DNA of 64,000 nucleotides from Bacteroidales bacterium UBA1184 (GTDB lineage Bacteria > Bacteroidota > Bacteroidia > Bacteroidales > ML635J-15), in contig DBYO01000001.1 in assembly GCA_002310235.1 (NCBI GenBank), positions 4,510 through 68,509 on the forward strand. Direction: 5' to 3'. Shown here piece after piece: positions 54,457 through 63,871 of this stretch. Every line of letters starts with the position of its first letter. The stretch's first letter is position 1. The notes beneath the pieces were generated by a model. It was not told where the DNA came from. It saw only the letters and a list, made by a program, of their open reading frames with translations, and ran no database searches. Both the position numbers and the translations under genes were made by a program.

Positions 54457-54654
54457 TCTGGGTAATTTATTGAAAATAAGCAATTTATAAGCATATTGTT
54501 AATGTTGTGTCCAAATTTTAAATCCTTCTTTGTTGAAAATCCGAGGGTTATAAATGGTAATAAACACTAAGATGTTGATTTCTTTATGTTTCGGTTGATT
54601 TTTGTTGTTTTTATGAAATATATTTTTGTACGTTTTTATAGATTTAGATTACGG

Positions 54655-55410
54655 ATGGAGAAACTGATTTACAGACATACTGATGTGGAAAGACTTGAAA
54701 TATTGAGGTCTTTCGATTCTTATCTACGTGAAAATCCACTGGGAGAAGATTGTTTGTTTGCTGAATATCAAGCTAATATAACAGAAGAAAATCTTTCTGT
54801 TTTCGAGAAATTTAGAACTTATAAGGAATGCTTGAGACAGCAGGAAGAGGCTTTCAACAACAATTACAACAATCTTTTCAGTAAGGCAAAAACTTTCGTT
54901 GTTCACTATTACATGTCGATGCACATGGCTATCGAACGTGGAGAATTGCCTGTTGACATCACCTCGTGGTATGGTCTTCAGTATCCGTTTTCAATCCCCA
55001 ATCCGCGCAATGGAGAAGAACTTCTAGAAGTGGCAGCTCATTTGTTCGAATGCGATTCAAACCGTGTCGCAAATGGCGGTCGTCTGCTGACAAATCCTAA
55101 TATCTCGTCTGTAAAAATTTGGAACGAAAAATTCGAAGAAATACATAAGGAACGCAATTACCGTCAGAATCTCAACAAGGCAGAAGTTGAAAATATCGAT
55201 TATATTCGCGACACCACCGACAAACTCATTGTTGAAGTTTTTGAAGCGGCTTGCGAAAGATACGCCGACCTTGAGTTCGAAGACCGCCTGAAACTTATGA
55301 ACGAACTAGGTTTCAATATTCAGCAGGTTGTACGCAAACCTCGTCTGCACAAGCAGGAGGAGCTGGCTATGAAAAAAGCCGAGGCCCAGCTTCAAATACC
55401 TCTATTCTAA
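54655..55410 (+). CDS. Conserved-looking cytosolic protein of unknown function
   Basis: A 251-residue, charged, mostly helical protein with no signal peptide or membrane segment. I do not recognise it. It is rich in Glu, Lys, Asn and Tyr, with a central PVDITSWYGLQYPFSIPNPRNG and a KEERNY-like helix later. The ATG at 54655 is chosen; the frame extends to 54586 but that part is AT-rich leader. A TATTTTTG -7 box lies at 54621-54628. Its stop is three bases before aroK, so the two are cotranscribed. Confidence 0.75.
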   Translation: MEKLIYRHTDVERLEILRSFDSYLRENPLGEDCLFAEYQANITEENLSVFEKFRTYKECLRQQEEAFNNNYNNLFSKAKTFVVHYYMSMHMAIERGELPVDITSWYGLQYPFSIPNPRNGEELLEVAAHLFECDSNRVANGGRLLTNPNISSVKIWNEKFEEIHKERNYRQNLNKAEVENIDYIRDTTDKLIVEVFEAACERYADLEFEDRLKLMNELGFNIQQVVRKPRLHKQEELAMKKAEAQLQIPLF

Positions 55411-55413
55411 CAG

Positions 55414-55935
55414 ATGAGAATTTTTCTCGTTGGCTTTATGGGTGCCGGTAAGTCGGTTATTGGACGACGTCTGGCCAAATCTCTAAATCTTTCATTCTAC
55501 GACCTTGATGCCGAGATAGAATCCCATTATCGTATGACGGTGTCGTCAATATTCAAGAAATATGACGAAGCTTGTTTTCGGAAACTTGAGCACCAAACAT
55601 TATTGTCTTTTTCTGACAAGGATGATTTTGTAATGTCGTGCGGCGGAGGTACTCCATGTTTTTGCGAAAATATGGAACAAATGAATGCTTTAGGCGTTAC
55701 AATATACATAAAACTTACAGCTAGTGAACTCGCCGACAGAATTGCTAATTCGGTAAAGAAACGTCCGCTTACCGAAGGAAAGTCGGATGAAGAACTTGCA
55801 AGCTATGTTAGAGAGATGCTCAATGTTCGTGAGCCTTTCTATTCGAAAGCACAAATTACCGTTGATGGTTCGGAAACAGATAAGGATGGGGTGGTAGAAA
55901 AGATTGTACAAAGTCTAAATAATAAAAAAATATAA
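55414..55935 (+). CDS. aroK: Shikimate kinase
   Basis: Phosphorylates shikimate in aromatic amino acid synthesis. The 173-residue protein has the P-loop GFMGAGKS (7-14), FYDLDAEIE for shikimate binding, FRKLEHQ, and the CGGGTP motif (about 76-81). RPLTEG near the lid Arg is also present. Length is normal. It follows the unknown gene directly, and the SPFH gene starts 67 bases later behind its own promoter. Confidence 0.95.
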   Translation: MRIFLVGFMGAGKSVIGRRLAKSLNLSFYDLDAEIESHYRMTVSSIFKKYDEACFRKLEHQTLLSFSDKDDFVMSCGGGTPCFCENMEQMNALGVTIYIKLTASELADRIANSVKKRPLTEGKSDEELASYVREMLNVREPFYSKAQITVDGSETDKDGVVEKIVQSLNNKKI

Positions 55936-55946
55936 AACTCATAGCC

Positions 55947-55977
55947 ATTGCGCCAATCAAAAAAATGGTTACCTTTG
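55947..55977 (+). promoter_or_regulatory. Promoter of the SPFH gene
   Basis: ATTG (55947-55950), 19 bases, TACCTTTG (55970-55977), in good agreement with the Bacteroidetes consensus. The start codon lies 26 bases after the -7 box. Confidence 0.7.
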
Positions 55978-56002
55978 AGGAAAATTTTAAACTCAAAAAG
56001 CT

Positions 56003-56875
56003 ATGAAAGTTTTGATAATTGTTATTGTTGCAACCTTCGTTGTTATATTATTCTTGTGCGGCTTCAAGGTTGTTCGTCCTACTCATAGGGCACTGGTCGA
56101 AAGACTTGGTAAGTATCATCATTTTGCAAATCCTGGCTTGCATTGGATTATTCCTATTATCGATCGTATATATCGTGTAAACGTTACCGAGCAGATGGTT
56201 GATGCCGACCCCCAGGAAATCATTACCAATGATAACCTAAATGCTACTGTCGATGCTCAGATTTATTTCCGCGTGCGTGAAGACGAGCAGAGTGTCAAGA
56301 ATTCGCAGTACAACGTTTACAACTACCAGGTACAGATTGTGAACCTTGCTCGTACAACTTTGCGTAATATCATTGGTACGCTTACTCTGAAATCGGCAAA
56401 TAGCGAGCGTGGACGTATCAACACCGAGCTGCACCAGATTTTGTCGGAAGAAACCACAGACTGGGGCATATCTATTGTACGTGCAGAATTGAAGCAGATT
56501 GATCCGCCGCAGGACGTTCAGGCAACCATGAACAAGGTCGTAAAGGCTGAAAATGAGAAGATTGCCGCTATTGACTACGCTACAGCTGCAGAAACTGAGG
56601 CGGATGGTGTAAAGCGTGCTAAAATTAAGGAGGCTGAAGGTTTCCGTCAGGCAAAGATTTTGAGCGCTGAAGGTGAGGCCGAAGCTATCAGGCTTGTAAA
56701 CGAAGCTGCAGAAAAGTATTTCATTGGCAATGCACAGATTCTTAGAAAGATTGAGGCTGTTGAGAACTCATTAAAGAATAATGCAAAGATTGTCGTTCCG
56801 TCCGATTCCGACCTTGTAAACGTAATTGGCGAAATGGCAGGCGTATTGCCTTTGGAAAAGAAAGAGAAGAAGTAG
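56003..56875 (+). CDS. SPFH / band 7 (stomatin-like) membrane protein
   Basis: A 290-residue prohibitin/stomatin-type protein that oligomerises in membrane microdomains. One N-terminal membrane segment (about 3-25) is followed by the SPFH domain (about 26-190, RPTHRALVERLGKYHHFANPGLHWIIP) and an Ala/Glu-rich coiled coil (about 185-250, AETEADGVKRAKIKEAEG). No NfeD gene is adjacent, which is the commonest partner. Role: membrane quality control or scaffolding, by family only. Confidence 0.93.
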   Translation: MKVLIIVIVATFVVILFLCGFKVVRPTHRALVERLGKYHHFANPGLHWIIPIIDRIYRVNVTEQMVDADPQEIITNDNLNATVDAQIYFRVREDEQSVKNSQYNVYNYQVQIVNLARTTLRNIIGTLTLKSANSERGRINTELHQILSEETTDWGISIVRAELKQIDPPQDVQATMNKVVKAENEKIAAIDYATAAETEADGVKRAKIKEAEGFRQAKILSAEGEAEAIRLVNEAAEKYFIGNAQILRKIEAVENSLKNNAKIVVPSDSDLVNVIGEMAGVLPLEKKEKK

Positions 56876-56894
56876 TAGTGGATGCTATCGATAC

Positions 56895-56925
56895 AAAAAA
56901 AGCCCGGCAGAAGTCGGGCTTTTTT
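56895..56925. terminator. Bidirectional terminator between SPFH and OmpA genes
   Basis: AAAAAAGCCCG (56895-56905) pairs with CGGGCTTTTTT around an 8-base loop, with A and T runs on the flanks. It serves the convergent genes on both sides. Confidence 0.88.
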
Positions 56926-56944
56926 ATATTGTCATGTCAGCAAA

Positions 56945-58039
56945 TTATCTTGTAAGTTCGTATAGAACGTCAAGTTTCGGAGTAAGTATTATTTCTGTTC
57001 TTCTGTTCTTTGCGCGAGCTTCGGCTGTCTTGGCGGTATCTACTGGTAGATAGCAGCTGCGTCCCGATGCAATCAAGCGAACTGGGTCTATTTTTGAGTT
57101 TGAAAGTATTATTTTTACAATTGATGTTGCACGCTTGGTACTTAAGTCCCAGTTGTCTTGAATGTTGCCGTTGCCGCTGTATGCAAGGTCGTCGGTGTGT
57201 CCTTCGATTGTGATGTTTACGTCCTGGTTGTTTTCGAGAACTGCAGCTAGTTTCTTGAGTGCTTCCTGTCCTTTTGGGTCAACATCCCACTTGCCCGACT
57301 TGAAAAGCAGCTTTTCGTCTAGAGAAACATAAACCTTGCCTTCTTTCTGGGTTACCGAAAGTCCGTTGCCTTCAAATCCTGAAAGGGCTTCCGAAACTTT
57401 GGTTCTTAAAGCGTTCATTGCCGAATCCTTAGCATTTAGGATAGCCTGCAGTTCTGCAACTTTGGCATTCTTTGAATCGAGCTCAGTGTTTTTGTGGCTC
57501 AATTCGTTGCGTTGAGACTCAAGCATTGCGTTCTTTTCGTTCAGTTCGCGTTCTTTCTGCTCGTTGAGAGTCTTCAATGCTTCAAGGCTGGCTCTCTCTT
57601 TCATGAGGTTGCCTTCGAGTTCCCTTAAGGCGTCTTCCTTGACTTGGAGTTCGTCACGGGTTTTCTGAAGCATTGCCATTGCTTTCTGTTGTTCTGCATC
57701 GGCTCCGGCACGCAATTTTTCTTGGTTTTCAAGGAGTTGTTTGTACAATTCGCTTATCTTGTCGTACTGCATTGTGAGTATTCTGTTGGTATTGCTCTTC
57801 ATGGCTGTGTCGGCGACAAGACCAGCAAGTTCCCTCTCGTACCTGGATATTGTAGCTTTTAATTCGTTGTTGGCCGTCGTTAGGCTTTCGTTCTGCTTGT
57901 TCAAGTTAGCACGTTCTCTTTCGCATGCTTCGTTGGCCGCTTTTACGTCTTCGAACTTGCGAGCCGGTACACACGAGAAGAGTATTCCTGAAATAACTGA
58001 TGAAAATACCACCAACTTTATCAATGAATGTAATTTCAT
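56945..58039 (-). CDS. OmpA-family lipoprotein with long coiled coil
   Basis: A 364-residue lipoprotein: the signal ends in the lipobox LFSC (Cys23). Residues about 30-200 are a heptad-rich coiled coil. The C-terminal OmpA domain (about 225-355) has ITIEGHTDD and the NRRTEI peptidoglycan-binding motif. It links the outer membrane to the wall, like Pal but with a long spacer. The ATG at 58039 is used: a start seven codons upstream adds residues before the signal. A minus-strand TATATTTG -7 box lies at 58065-58072. Confidence 0.88.
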   Translation of the reverse strand: MKLHSLIKLVVFSSVISGILFSCVPARKFEDVKAANEACERERANLNKQNESLTTANNELKATISRYERELAGLVADTAMKSNTNRILTMQYDKISELYKQLLENQEKLRAGADAEQQKAMAMLQKTRDELQVKEDALRELEGNLMKERASLEALKTLNEQKERELNEKNAMLESQRNELSHKNTELDSKNAKVAELQAILNAKDSAMNALRTKVSEALSGFEGNGLSVTQKEGKVYVSLDEKLLFKSGKWDVDPKGQEALKKLAAVLENNQDVNITIEGHTDDLAYSGNGNIQDNWDLSTKRATSIVKIILSNSKIDPVRLIASGRSCYLPVDTAKTAEARAKNRRTEIILTPKLDVLYELTR

Positions 58040-58217
58040 GGCAAAATAATTTAAATACAAATTGCAAATATATGATTCTTTGTCTTGGACAGGATTTTGA
58101 TGATAGTTTATTTATTTACATTATTATGTTAATATTTCATTTTTAATGAAGTTATATTTTTTGTAACTTTGCCACCTAGTATTTTTTGTTAATAGGTAGT
58201 GTTTATAAAAAAACGGC

Positions 58218-60110
58218 ATGTCGTATAAGTTTTTAGATGAAATAGATTCTCCAACCGACTTAAAGTCTTTGGATGTGGTAGATTTGCCGTTAGTATGCGA
58301 AGAACTGAGGAGGTTTATTATTGAGTCTGAGGCAGTTAACCCTGCTCATTTTGGTGCCAATCTTGGTGTTATAGAGCTTACTGTTGCTTTGCATTATGTT
58401 TTTGACGTGCCCAACGACAACCTAATTTGGGATGTTGGACATCAGGCATACGGACATAAAATACTCACTGGTCGACGCAATGTGTTTAATACTAACAGAA
58501 AATACAAAGGAATAAGTGGCTTTCCGACACCTGCAGAAAGTAAATTCGATAGTTTTGGGGTGGGACATTCGTCAACAAGTATTTCTGCTGCATTGGGAAT
58601 GGCGGTGGCCGCTAAAATGCGCGGAAGCGACGAACGTACAATAGCTGTCATTGGCGATGGAGCTCTTTCTGGAGGAGAGGCATTTGAGGCTCTCAATAAT
58701 GCAGCTGTTAGCAATCCTAATCTTCTTATTGTCCTTAACGACAATAAGATAGCTATTGATGAAACCCCAGGTTCTCTTCGCGAGTACCTTACCGATATAG
58801 CAACCTCTAAGACTTATAACAAGGTTAAGAATGATGTGTGGCGCTTACTTGGTAAGGTCGGTCCCGATATTAGGCATTTTACCCAGCGTATCGACAATGC
58901 AGTGAAGTCTGTGATGATGAAGCAGGGCAATTTGTTCGAATCTATGGGCATAAGATATTTCGGACCTGTTGACGGACACGATGTAATATCGCTTGTGCGC
59001 CTGTTCGAAGACCTTAAAAATCTCGGGGGGGTAAAGTTGTTGCATCTTATTACGCAAAAGGGCAGGGGATTTAAACCTGCCGAGGACGATCCACAGCGTT
59101 GGCATGCAGCACCTGGCAAATTCGACGTTGCTACTGGCGAGGTTATTGCCGATACGGAAGATCCAATGTGTCCTCAGAAATTTCAGGATGTTTTTGGTGA
59201 TGCTGTTTTGGAGCTTGCGCGCAACAATCCAAATATAATTGCCATATCACCGGCAATGGTGTCGGGTAGCGGACTTGTGAAGATGTTTGAAGAGTTCCCC
59301 GACAGAAGTTTCGACGTGGGAATATCGGAACAGCATGCTGTGACTTTCGCTGCAGGTATGGCAATAAAAGGTATGGTTCCTTATTGTTGCATATACAGCA
59401 CATTCTCTCAGCGCGCGTTCGACCAGATTGTGCATGATGTTGCTTTGCAGAAATTGCATGTAGTGCTTTGCCTCGACCGCGCAGGTCTTGTTGGAAAGGA
59501 TGGGGCTACACATCATGGGTCGTTCGACTTGTCGTTCCTGCGTTGCATACCGAATTTGGTGATTTCCGCTCCGTCGGATGAATACCAGTTCCGCAATTTG
59601 CTATATACTGCACAACTCGAGAAAAATAAATTTCCTTTCGTGATAAGGTATCCGCGAGGAAAATCATATCATCCAAAGTCGGAAATCGAGTTTTCTGAAA
59701 TGGAAATTGGAAAGGGTAAGTGCTTACGCCGGGGAAAAGATGTGGCTTTGGTGACAATTGGAACCGCAGGACAGACAGCCGTCAAGGTTGCTGACAAGTT
59801 GCAAAACGAAGGTTTTGACGTGTCTGTTTATGATATGATATATGTAAAACCGCTCGACACAAAATTGTTGCACGATATTTGCAGTGCTCACGGGCAAATT
59901 GTCACTATCGAGGACAATGCCTTGCAGGGCGGGTTTGGTAGCGAAGTGCTTGAATTTGTATCTGACAACGGATACAATATTAAGGTAAAGCGCTTTGGAA
60001 TACCAGATTACTTTGTAATGCATGGTACTCAGGAGGAATTAATAAAGGAGTGCGGTTATGATGCCGATTCCGTATATGAATGGATAAAAAAATGTTGTTA
60101 TAATAGTTAA
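58218..60110 (+). CDS. dxs: 1-deoxy-D-xylulose-5-phosphate synthase
   Basis: Thiamine-diphosphate enzyme of the MEP isoprenoid pathway: pyruvate and glyceraldehyde-3-phosphate give DXP and CO2. The 630-residue protein has HQAYGHKILTGR, the ThDP motif GDGALSGGEAFEALNNA (about 150-166) with NDNKIAIDE, the FGPVDGHD segment, and the pyrimidine-domain GISEQHAVTFAAGMA. All key parts are intact. A TAACTTTG -7 box (58164-58171) lies upstream. The PorE-like gene starts two bases after its stop. Confidence 0.97.
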   Translation: MSYKFLDEIDSPTDLKSLDVVDLPLVCEELRRFIIESEAVNPAHFGANLGVIELTVALHYVFDVPNDNLIWDVGHQAYGHKILTGRRNVFNTNRKYKGISGFPTPAESKFDSFGVGHSSTSISAALGMAVAAKMRGSDERTIAVIGDGALSGGEAFEALNNAAVSNPNLLIVLNDNKIAIDETPGSLREYLTDIATSKTYNKVKNDVWRLLGKVGPDIRHFTQRIDNAVKSVMMKQGNLFESMGIRYFGPVDGHDVISLVRLFEDLKNLGGVKLLHLITQKGRGFKPAEDDPQRWHAAPGKFDVATGEVIADTEDPMCPQKFQDVFGDAVLELARNNPNIIAISPAMVSGSGLVKMFEEFPDRSFDVGISEQHAVTFAAGMAIKGMVPYCCIYSTFSQRAFDQIVHDVALQKLHVVLCLDRAGLVGKDGATHHGSFDLSFLRCIPNLVISAPSDEYQFRNLLYTAQLEKNKFPFVIRYPRGKSYHPKSEIEFSEMEIGKGKCLRRGKDVALVTIGTAGQTAVKVADKLQNEGFDVSVYDMIYVKPLDTKLLHDICSAHGQIVTIEDNALQGGFGSEVLEFVSDNGYNIKVKRFGIPDYFVMHGTQEELIKECGYDADSVYEWIKKCCYNS

Positions 60111-60112
60111 AT

Positions 60113-62680
60113 ATGAAAAGAGTTTTACTATTGATTTTATGTGCGACGGTGTTCGCAATGTGTTATGCGCAAAAGCCATCCAAGGCTTTTATAAGTAATT
60201 TTTATGATGCACAGGCCTTTATGTACGAAGATAATTTCGAAGAGGCGCTTAAGATGTGGCGTTTGGCCGAGGACAAGGATCCAGAAAATCCGAACGTATG
60301 GTACAATATTGGAGTATGTTGTAAAAATACTTCAAAAGACCGTGAAATGTCGGAGCTTTATTTGCGCAAGGCGTTGGATTACGTAAATCCAAAGTATAAA
60401 AGAGGTGAGCATAAAGAACGTACAGCTCCTATCGATTGTTACTATCATCTTGGATCTGTTCTTCGTATGTTGGGAAAATACGAAGAGAGCACTGAAATGC
60501 TTGTAAAAGCTAAACAGATAGCTCAGGAAAATGGAAGGGATAAGTTGGTTGAGTTGATTGACGAAGAAATGGAAATCACAGTAAATGCCAAAAACATATC
60601 GACTCGCAAGTCGTGCTTGAAGATGGAAGTCGAAAATATGGGCGATGTGGTCAATTCGGAATATTCCGACCACTCACCTATAATTTCGTGTGATGGCAAG
60701 ACTTTGTATTTTACCTCAAAACGTCCTAATTCGTTTGGTTCAGATGGATACGAAAATATTTATGTGACCACAAAGGACAATAACGGCAAGTGGTCGGATC
60801 CAGAAATGTTGCCAGTCGGTATAAATACTAAAGGAAGTAACGAGTCTGTTGTTGCTCTTTCTCCAGATGGAAAAGAATTGTATTTCTTCAGGTCTGGCTC
60901 TTCGTTGCAAGGCAACTTGTTTGTTGTATCAAAAGGACGCAACGGTTCGTGGGGAAAGCCTAGCAATTTGAGTGCTGCCATAAACACGAAGTACAGAGAG
61001 TCACACGTGACAATTTCTCCCGATGGTAGCAGTATGTATTTTACTAGTGACCGTCCAGGTGGTTTCGGAGGTCTTGACATCTATGTTATGAAAAAGTTGC
61101 CTAATGGACAATGGTCTGACCCCAAATTGCTTCCCGCCGAGGTTAATACTCCTAAAGACGAGGAGTATCCTTTTGTTCATCCAAATGGTTCAATATTGTA
61201 TTTCAACTCAAAGGGTCATGAGACAGTTGGCGGATACGATGTATTTTTCTCGCGTATTAACGAAGATGGTACTTTTACCCCTGCCGAAAACATGTGTAGT
61301 CCTATCAATACTCCCGACAACGATATTTGCTATTCGTTGAGTTGTGATGGCAAGACCGCTTATGTGGCTGGTGTACGTGCCGATTCGCGTGGCGAATACG
61401 ACATATATGAAATTGCCGACAAGACAGAGGAAAGCAACTTGATAGTCTATCGTGGTTCTGTAAAGTACGCTGATGAGGCTATCCCTAAAGGCGTTTACGT
61501 GTGGGTGAAGAACAATACTACTGGCGCAGACTTGGGTTCGTACAAACTCGACAGTGTTGGCTATTACAACTGCTACTTGCAGCCTGAAAACGATTACAGC
61601 CTTACATATTCGAAGAACGGAGAAACCTTGTCTGTTGCGCAAAGGACTCCAACAGGAGAAGAAGAAACCAGCTTTAAGACCGACGGAAATCCTATACCGT
61701 TGGATGATGTTGTCCTCCCGTTGTCTGTACACGATGCTTCTGTAACCTTGTATGGCAATAACGATCTTACTGCCGATGCTATTTCGGTACTCAACAAAGT
61801 TAAGACGGTTGCTGATGAACTTAATGAAGAGTCGAGAATCCTTTGCGTAAATTTCGAATTCGACGAGGAACAAATTGCCGTTAATTCTCCTCAACTTAAA
61901 AAGGTGGTCGATTATTTGTCACAATCGGTTAAGATGTCTAATATGTCGTACAATGAGAAACCAATGGACAGAAATCTGTATAATGTAACTGTATTGTACG
62001 AACCTGAAATTATTGCCGACAATCCTCCACAAACAGTTATGGATACTGTTGAAATTGGTAATGTATATTTCGATTTCGATAAATATAGCATTAAGTCTGA
62101 ATACGAAGAATTACTCAATAAGTTGGCTGCATTTATGACCGATAACCCAGGTGCTAAGATTGAGATCGGTGGACATGCTGATTATATAGGTACTGACGAG
62201 TACAACTTCCTTCTTTCTGGTCGCCGTGCAATGGCAGTTAAGGATTATCTTGTCAACAAGGGTGTAAAGCAGGACAAGATAGAGGTTGTTAAGTACGGTG
62301 AGTCAAAGCCTATTGCAAGCAACAACAAGAGTTCGTTGAGAAAGTACAATCGCCGCACCGATTTCAGAGTGCTTATCCAAGGCAGCGACGCTTATTTGAA
62401 GGTTAAGACCGAAACAATCGTTGACGACGGAAAGAGCGATGCTTCTGAATATACAGCCAAGGTTGGTACTACAAAGGTGTTCAGGGTTCAGGTATTTGCT
62501 TTGTCGAATCAGAAGCCAGTCAATAGTTTCGGTATTCCTAACCTTAAAATGCGTGAATTTAATGGCGTATATAAATATTATATAGGTGATTTCGAGACTT
62601 ACGATGAGGCTAAGGCTGCAATGGAAACTCTCGATGAGCAATATCGTACTTCTGCAATAATACTCGAATCAAGAAAGTAA
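60113..62680 (+). CDS. PorE-like TPR / beta-propeller / OmpA protein with C-terminal SPOR domain
   Basis: An 855-residue exported protein with a signal peptide (about 1-20, ending CYAQ). TPR repeats (about 25-150) precede a PD40/WD40-like propeller (about 185-425; repeated SPDGKELYF and SPDGSSMYF words) and a carboxypeptidase-regulatory-like fold (about 445-530). The OmpA domain follows (about 640-755; VYFDFDKYSI, GGHADYIGTDEYN, NRRTDF). The last ~85 residues (FRVQVFALSNQKPV...) form a SPOR domain. The first four parts match PorE, the peptidoglycan-bound ring component of the T9SS; SPOR suggests denuded-glycan binding. A related non-T9SS OmpA protein is the alternative. Confidence 0.8.
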   Translation: MKRVLLLILCATVFAMCYAQKPSKAFISNFYDAQAFMYEDNFEEALKMWRLAEDKDPENPNVWYNIGVCCKNTSKDREMSELYLRKALDYVNPKYKRGEHKERTAPIDCYYHLGSVLRMLGKYEESTEMLVKAKQIAQENGRDKLVELIDEEMEITVNAKNISTRKSCLKMEVENMGDVVNSEYSDHSPIISCDGKTLYFTSKRPNSFGSDGYENIYVTTKDNNGKWSDPEMLPVGINTKGSNESVVALSPDGKELYFFRSGSSLQGNLFVVSKGRNGSWGKPSNLSAAINTKYRESHVTISPDGSSMYFTSDRPGGFGGLDIYVMKKLPNGQWSDPKLLPAEVNTPKDEEYPFVHPNGSILYFNSKGHETVGGYDVFFSRINEDGTFTPAENMCSPINTPDNDICYSLSCDGKTAYVAGVRADSRGEYDIYEIADKTEESNLIVYRGSVKYADEAIPKGVYVWVKNNTTGADLGSYKLDSVGYYNCYLQPENDYSLTYSKNGETLSVAQRTPTGEEETSFKTDGNPIPLDDVVLPLSVHDASVTLYGNNDLTADAISVLNKVKTVADELNEESRILCVNFEFDEEQIAVNSPQLKKVVDYLSQSVKMSNMSYNEKPMDRNLYNVTVLYEPEIIADNPPQTVMDTVEIGNVYFDFDKYSIKSEYEELLNKLAAFMTDNPGAKIEIGGHADYIGTDEYNFLLSGRRAMAVKDYLVNKGVKQDKIEVVKYGESKPIASNNKSSLRKYNRRTDFRVLIQGSDAYLKVKTETIVDDGKSDASEYTAKVGTTKVFRVQVFALSNQKPVNSFGIPNLKMREFNGVYKYYIGDFETYDEAKAAMETLDEQYRTSAIILESRK

Positions 62681-62700
62681 TTTTTGCTATACATATTTTG

Positions 62701-62733
62701 AAAATGCCACGCTTTTGCGTGGCATTTTTTTTT
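62701..62733 (+). terminator. Terminator after the PorE-like gene
   Basis: AAAATGCCACGC (62701-62712) pairs perfectly with GCGTGGCATTTT (62717-62728) around TTTT, followed by T5. Confidence 0.93.
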
Positions 62734-63113
62734 ATAATCGTAGGAAAGTAATATAAATCTGACGTTTTTGAACAATATGTAGTAATTTATGCAAAAATGT
62801 ACTATTAGTACAAGGAGTTAATTATCAATGCAATATATTTTTTGTTGACCATTGTACCTATATAATTATAAGTCTTAAACCATCGGATAAAAAATTTTTT
62901 CAAAATTTCAATTCTTTGAAAATTAATATTTTAAGTGCTTGTTTTGAAAAAAATCTATTTTTCTAGAAAATTGTAAATATGTGGGCGTATATCAAATTTG
63001 AAAACAAATATTTTTTATATATCATTCAATAATTGTCATAATTAAGGTAATCTTTTGCTTAAAAAATACTTTTTCGGCATTTGTATGTAATAAAAATAAT
63101 ATAAATTTGTCTT

Positions 63114-63195
63114 CGATTTCGCTTTTTTATTGAAGGGAAATTTTGGTTCAACATTAAAAAATAAAGAAGGCTCAATAGGGCCTTTCTTTTTTTTG
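63114..63195 (+). ncRNA. Candidate small RNA in AT-rich gap
   Basis: TTTG (63080-63083), 18 bases, TAAATTTG (63102-63109) forms a plausible promoter. About 80 bases later comes AAGAAGGC (63164-63171) with GCCTTTCTT (63180-63188) and T8, a terminator-like hairpin. A second hairpin, CTTCGAT/ATTGAAG, lies at 63111-63135. No start codon or reading frame lies between. The rest of 62740-63080 is AT-rich with no gene seen. Evidence is structural only. Confidence 0.3.
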
Positions 63196-63203
63196 TGTGT
63201 GTA

Positions 63204-63240
63204 CAAAAAAACTGCGCGGCACAAATTGCACCGCGCAGCT
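63204..63240 (-). terminator. Terminator of the rnf operon
   Basis: CTGCGCGG (63212-63219) pairs with CCGCGCAG (63231-63238). Read on the minus strand the stem is followed by T7 (complement of 63205-63211), 23 bases after the rnfA stop. Confidence 0.85.
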
Positions 63241-63263
63241 ACATTATTATGAAAAATGAGATA

Positions 63264-63860
63264 TTATACCAATCCTGAGAATCCCATGAATGCAAGAGCA
63301 AGGATACCTGCAACTACGAGAGCTGCTGGAACGCCCTTCATACCTTCTGGAATCGGGAGCTTTGCCAGATGTTCGCGGATACCTGCGAAAATCACAAGTG
63401 CAAGCATGAAGCCCAAAGCGGTACCTATTGCAAACACTATAGCAGGCAAAAGCGAAGTTGCATCGAGTCCCATCGAGTTGTATGTTCCGTTACCAACCAA
63501 TATTGCAACACCAAGTATTGCACAGTTGGTGGTGATAAGCGGAAGGAAAATACCGAGTGCCTGATACAGCGACGGGCTTATCTTCTTGAGGATAATCTCG
63601 ACCATCTGTACGAGAGCAGCGATGATGAGGATGAATGCAACTGTCTGCATAAACTGAATTCCCAACGGATTGAGGATGTAGGTCTGCACGAGCCATGTCA
63701 CAATGGTTGCAAGAGTCATTACGAACAGGACTGCGCTTCCCATTCCTACTGCCGTCTTAACCTTTCCCGATACGCCAAGGAACGGGCATATTCCGAGAAA
63801 CTGGGCAAGCACGATGTTATTTACGAGCATTGCCGATATTATGATGAGTATGTATGCCAT
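63264..63860 (-). CDS. rnfA: Rnf electron-transport complex subunit A
   Basis: Integral membrane subunit of the Rnf complex, which couples electron flow between ferredoxin and NAD to ion transport. The 198-residue protein has six membrane segments, with NNIVLAQFLGICPFLGVS near residue 14 and LITTNCAILGVA near 108; the two cysteines in these matching segments are the conserved membrane iron-sulfur ligands. It is last in the operon, 11 bases after rnfE. Confidence 0.96.
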   Translation of the reverse strand: MAYILIIISAMLVNNIVLAQFLGICPFLGVSGKVKTAVGMGSAVLFVMTLATIVTWLVQTYILNPLGIQFMQTVAFILIIAALVQMVEIILKKISPSLYQALGIFLPLITTNCAILGVAILVGNGTYNSMGLDATSLLPAIVFAIGTALGFMLALVIFAGIREHLAKLPIPEGMKGVPAALVVAGILALAFMGFSGLV

Positions 63861-63871
63861 AGTCGTAAATT

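Noticed and set aside
54321..54494. A 58-residue N-terminal extension of PyrH
   Set aside because: UMP kinases start at MRFKRILLKLSGES; the extension is AT-rich noncoding sequence and contains the -7 box.
63042..63224. A 60-codon minus-strand frame in the rnf-PorE gap
   Set aside because: Low-complexity Lys/Phe/Tyr sequence across the AT-rich gap and two terminator stems.
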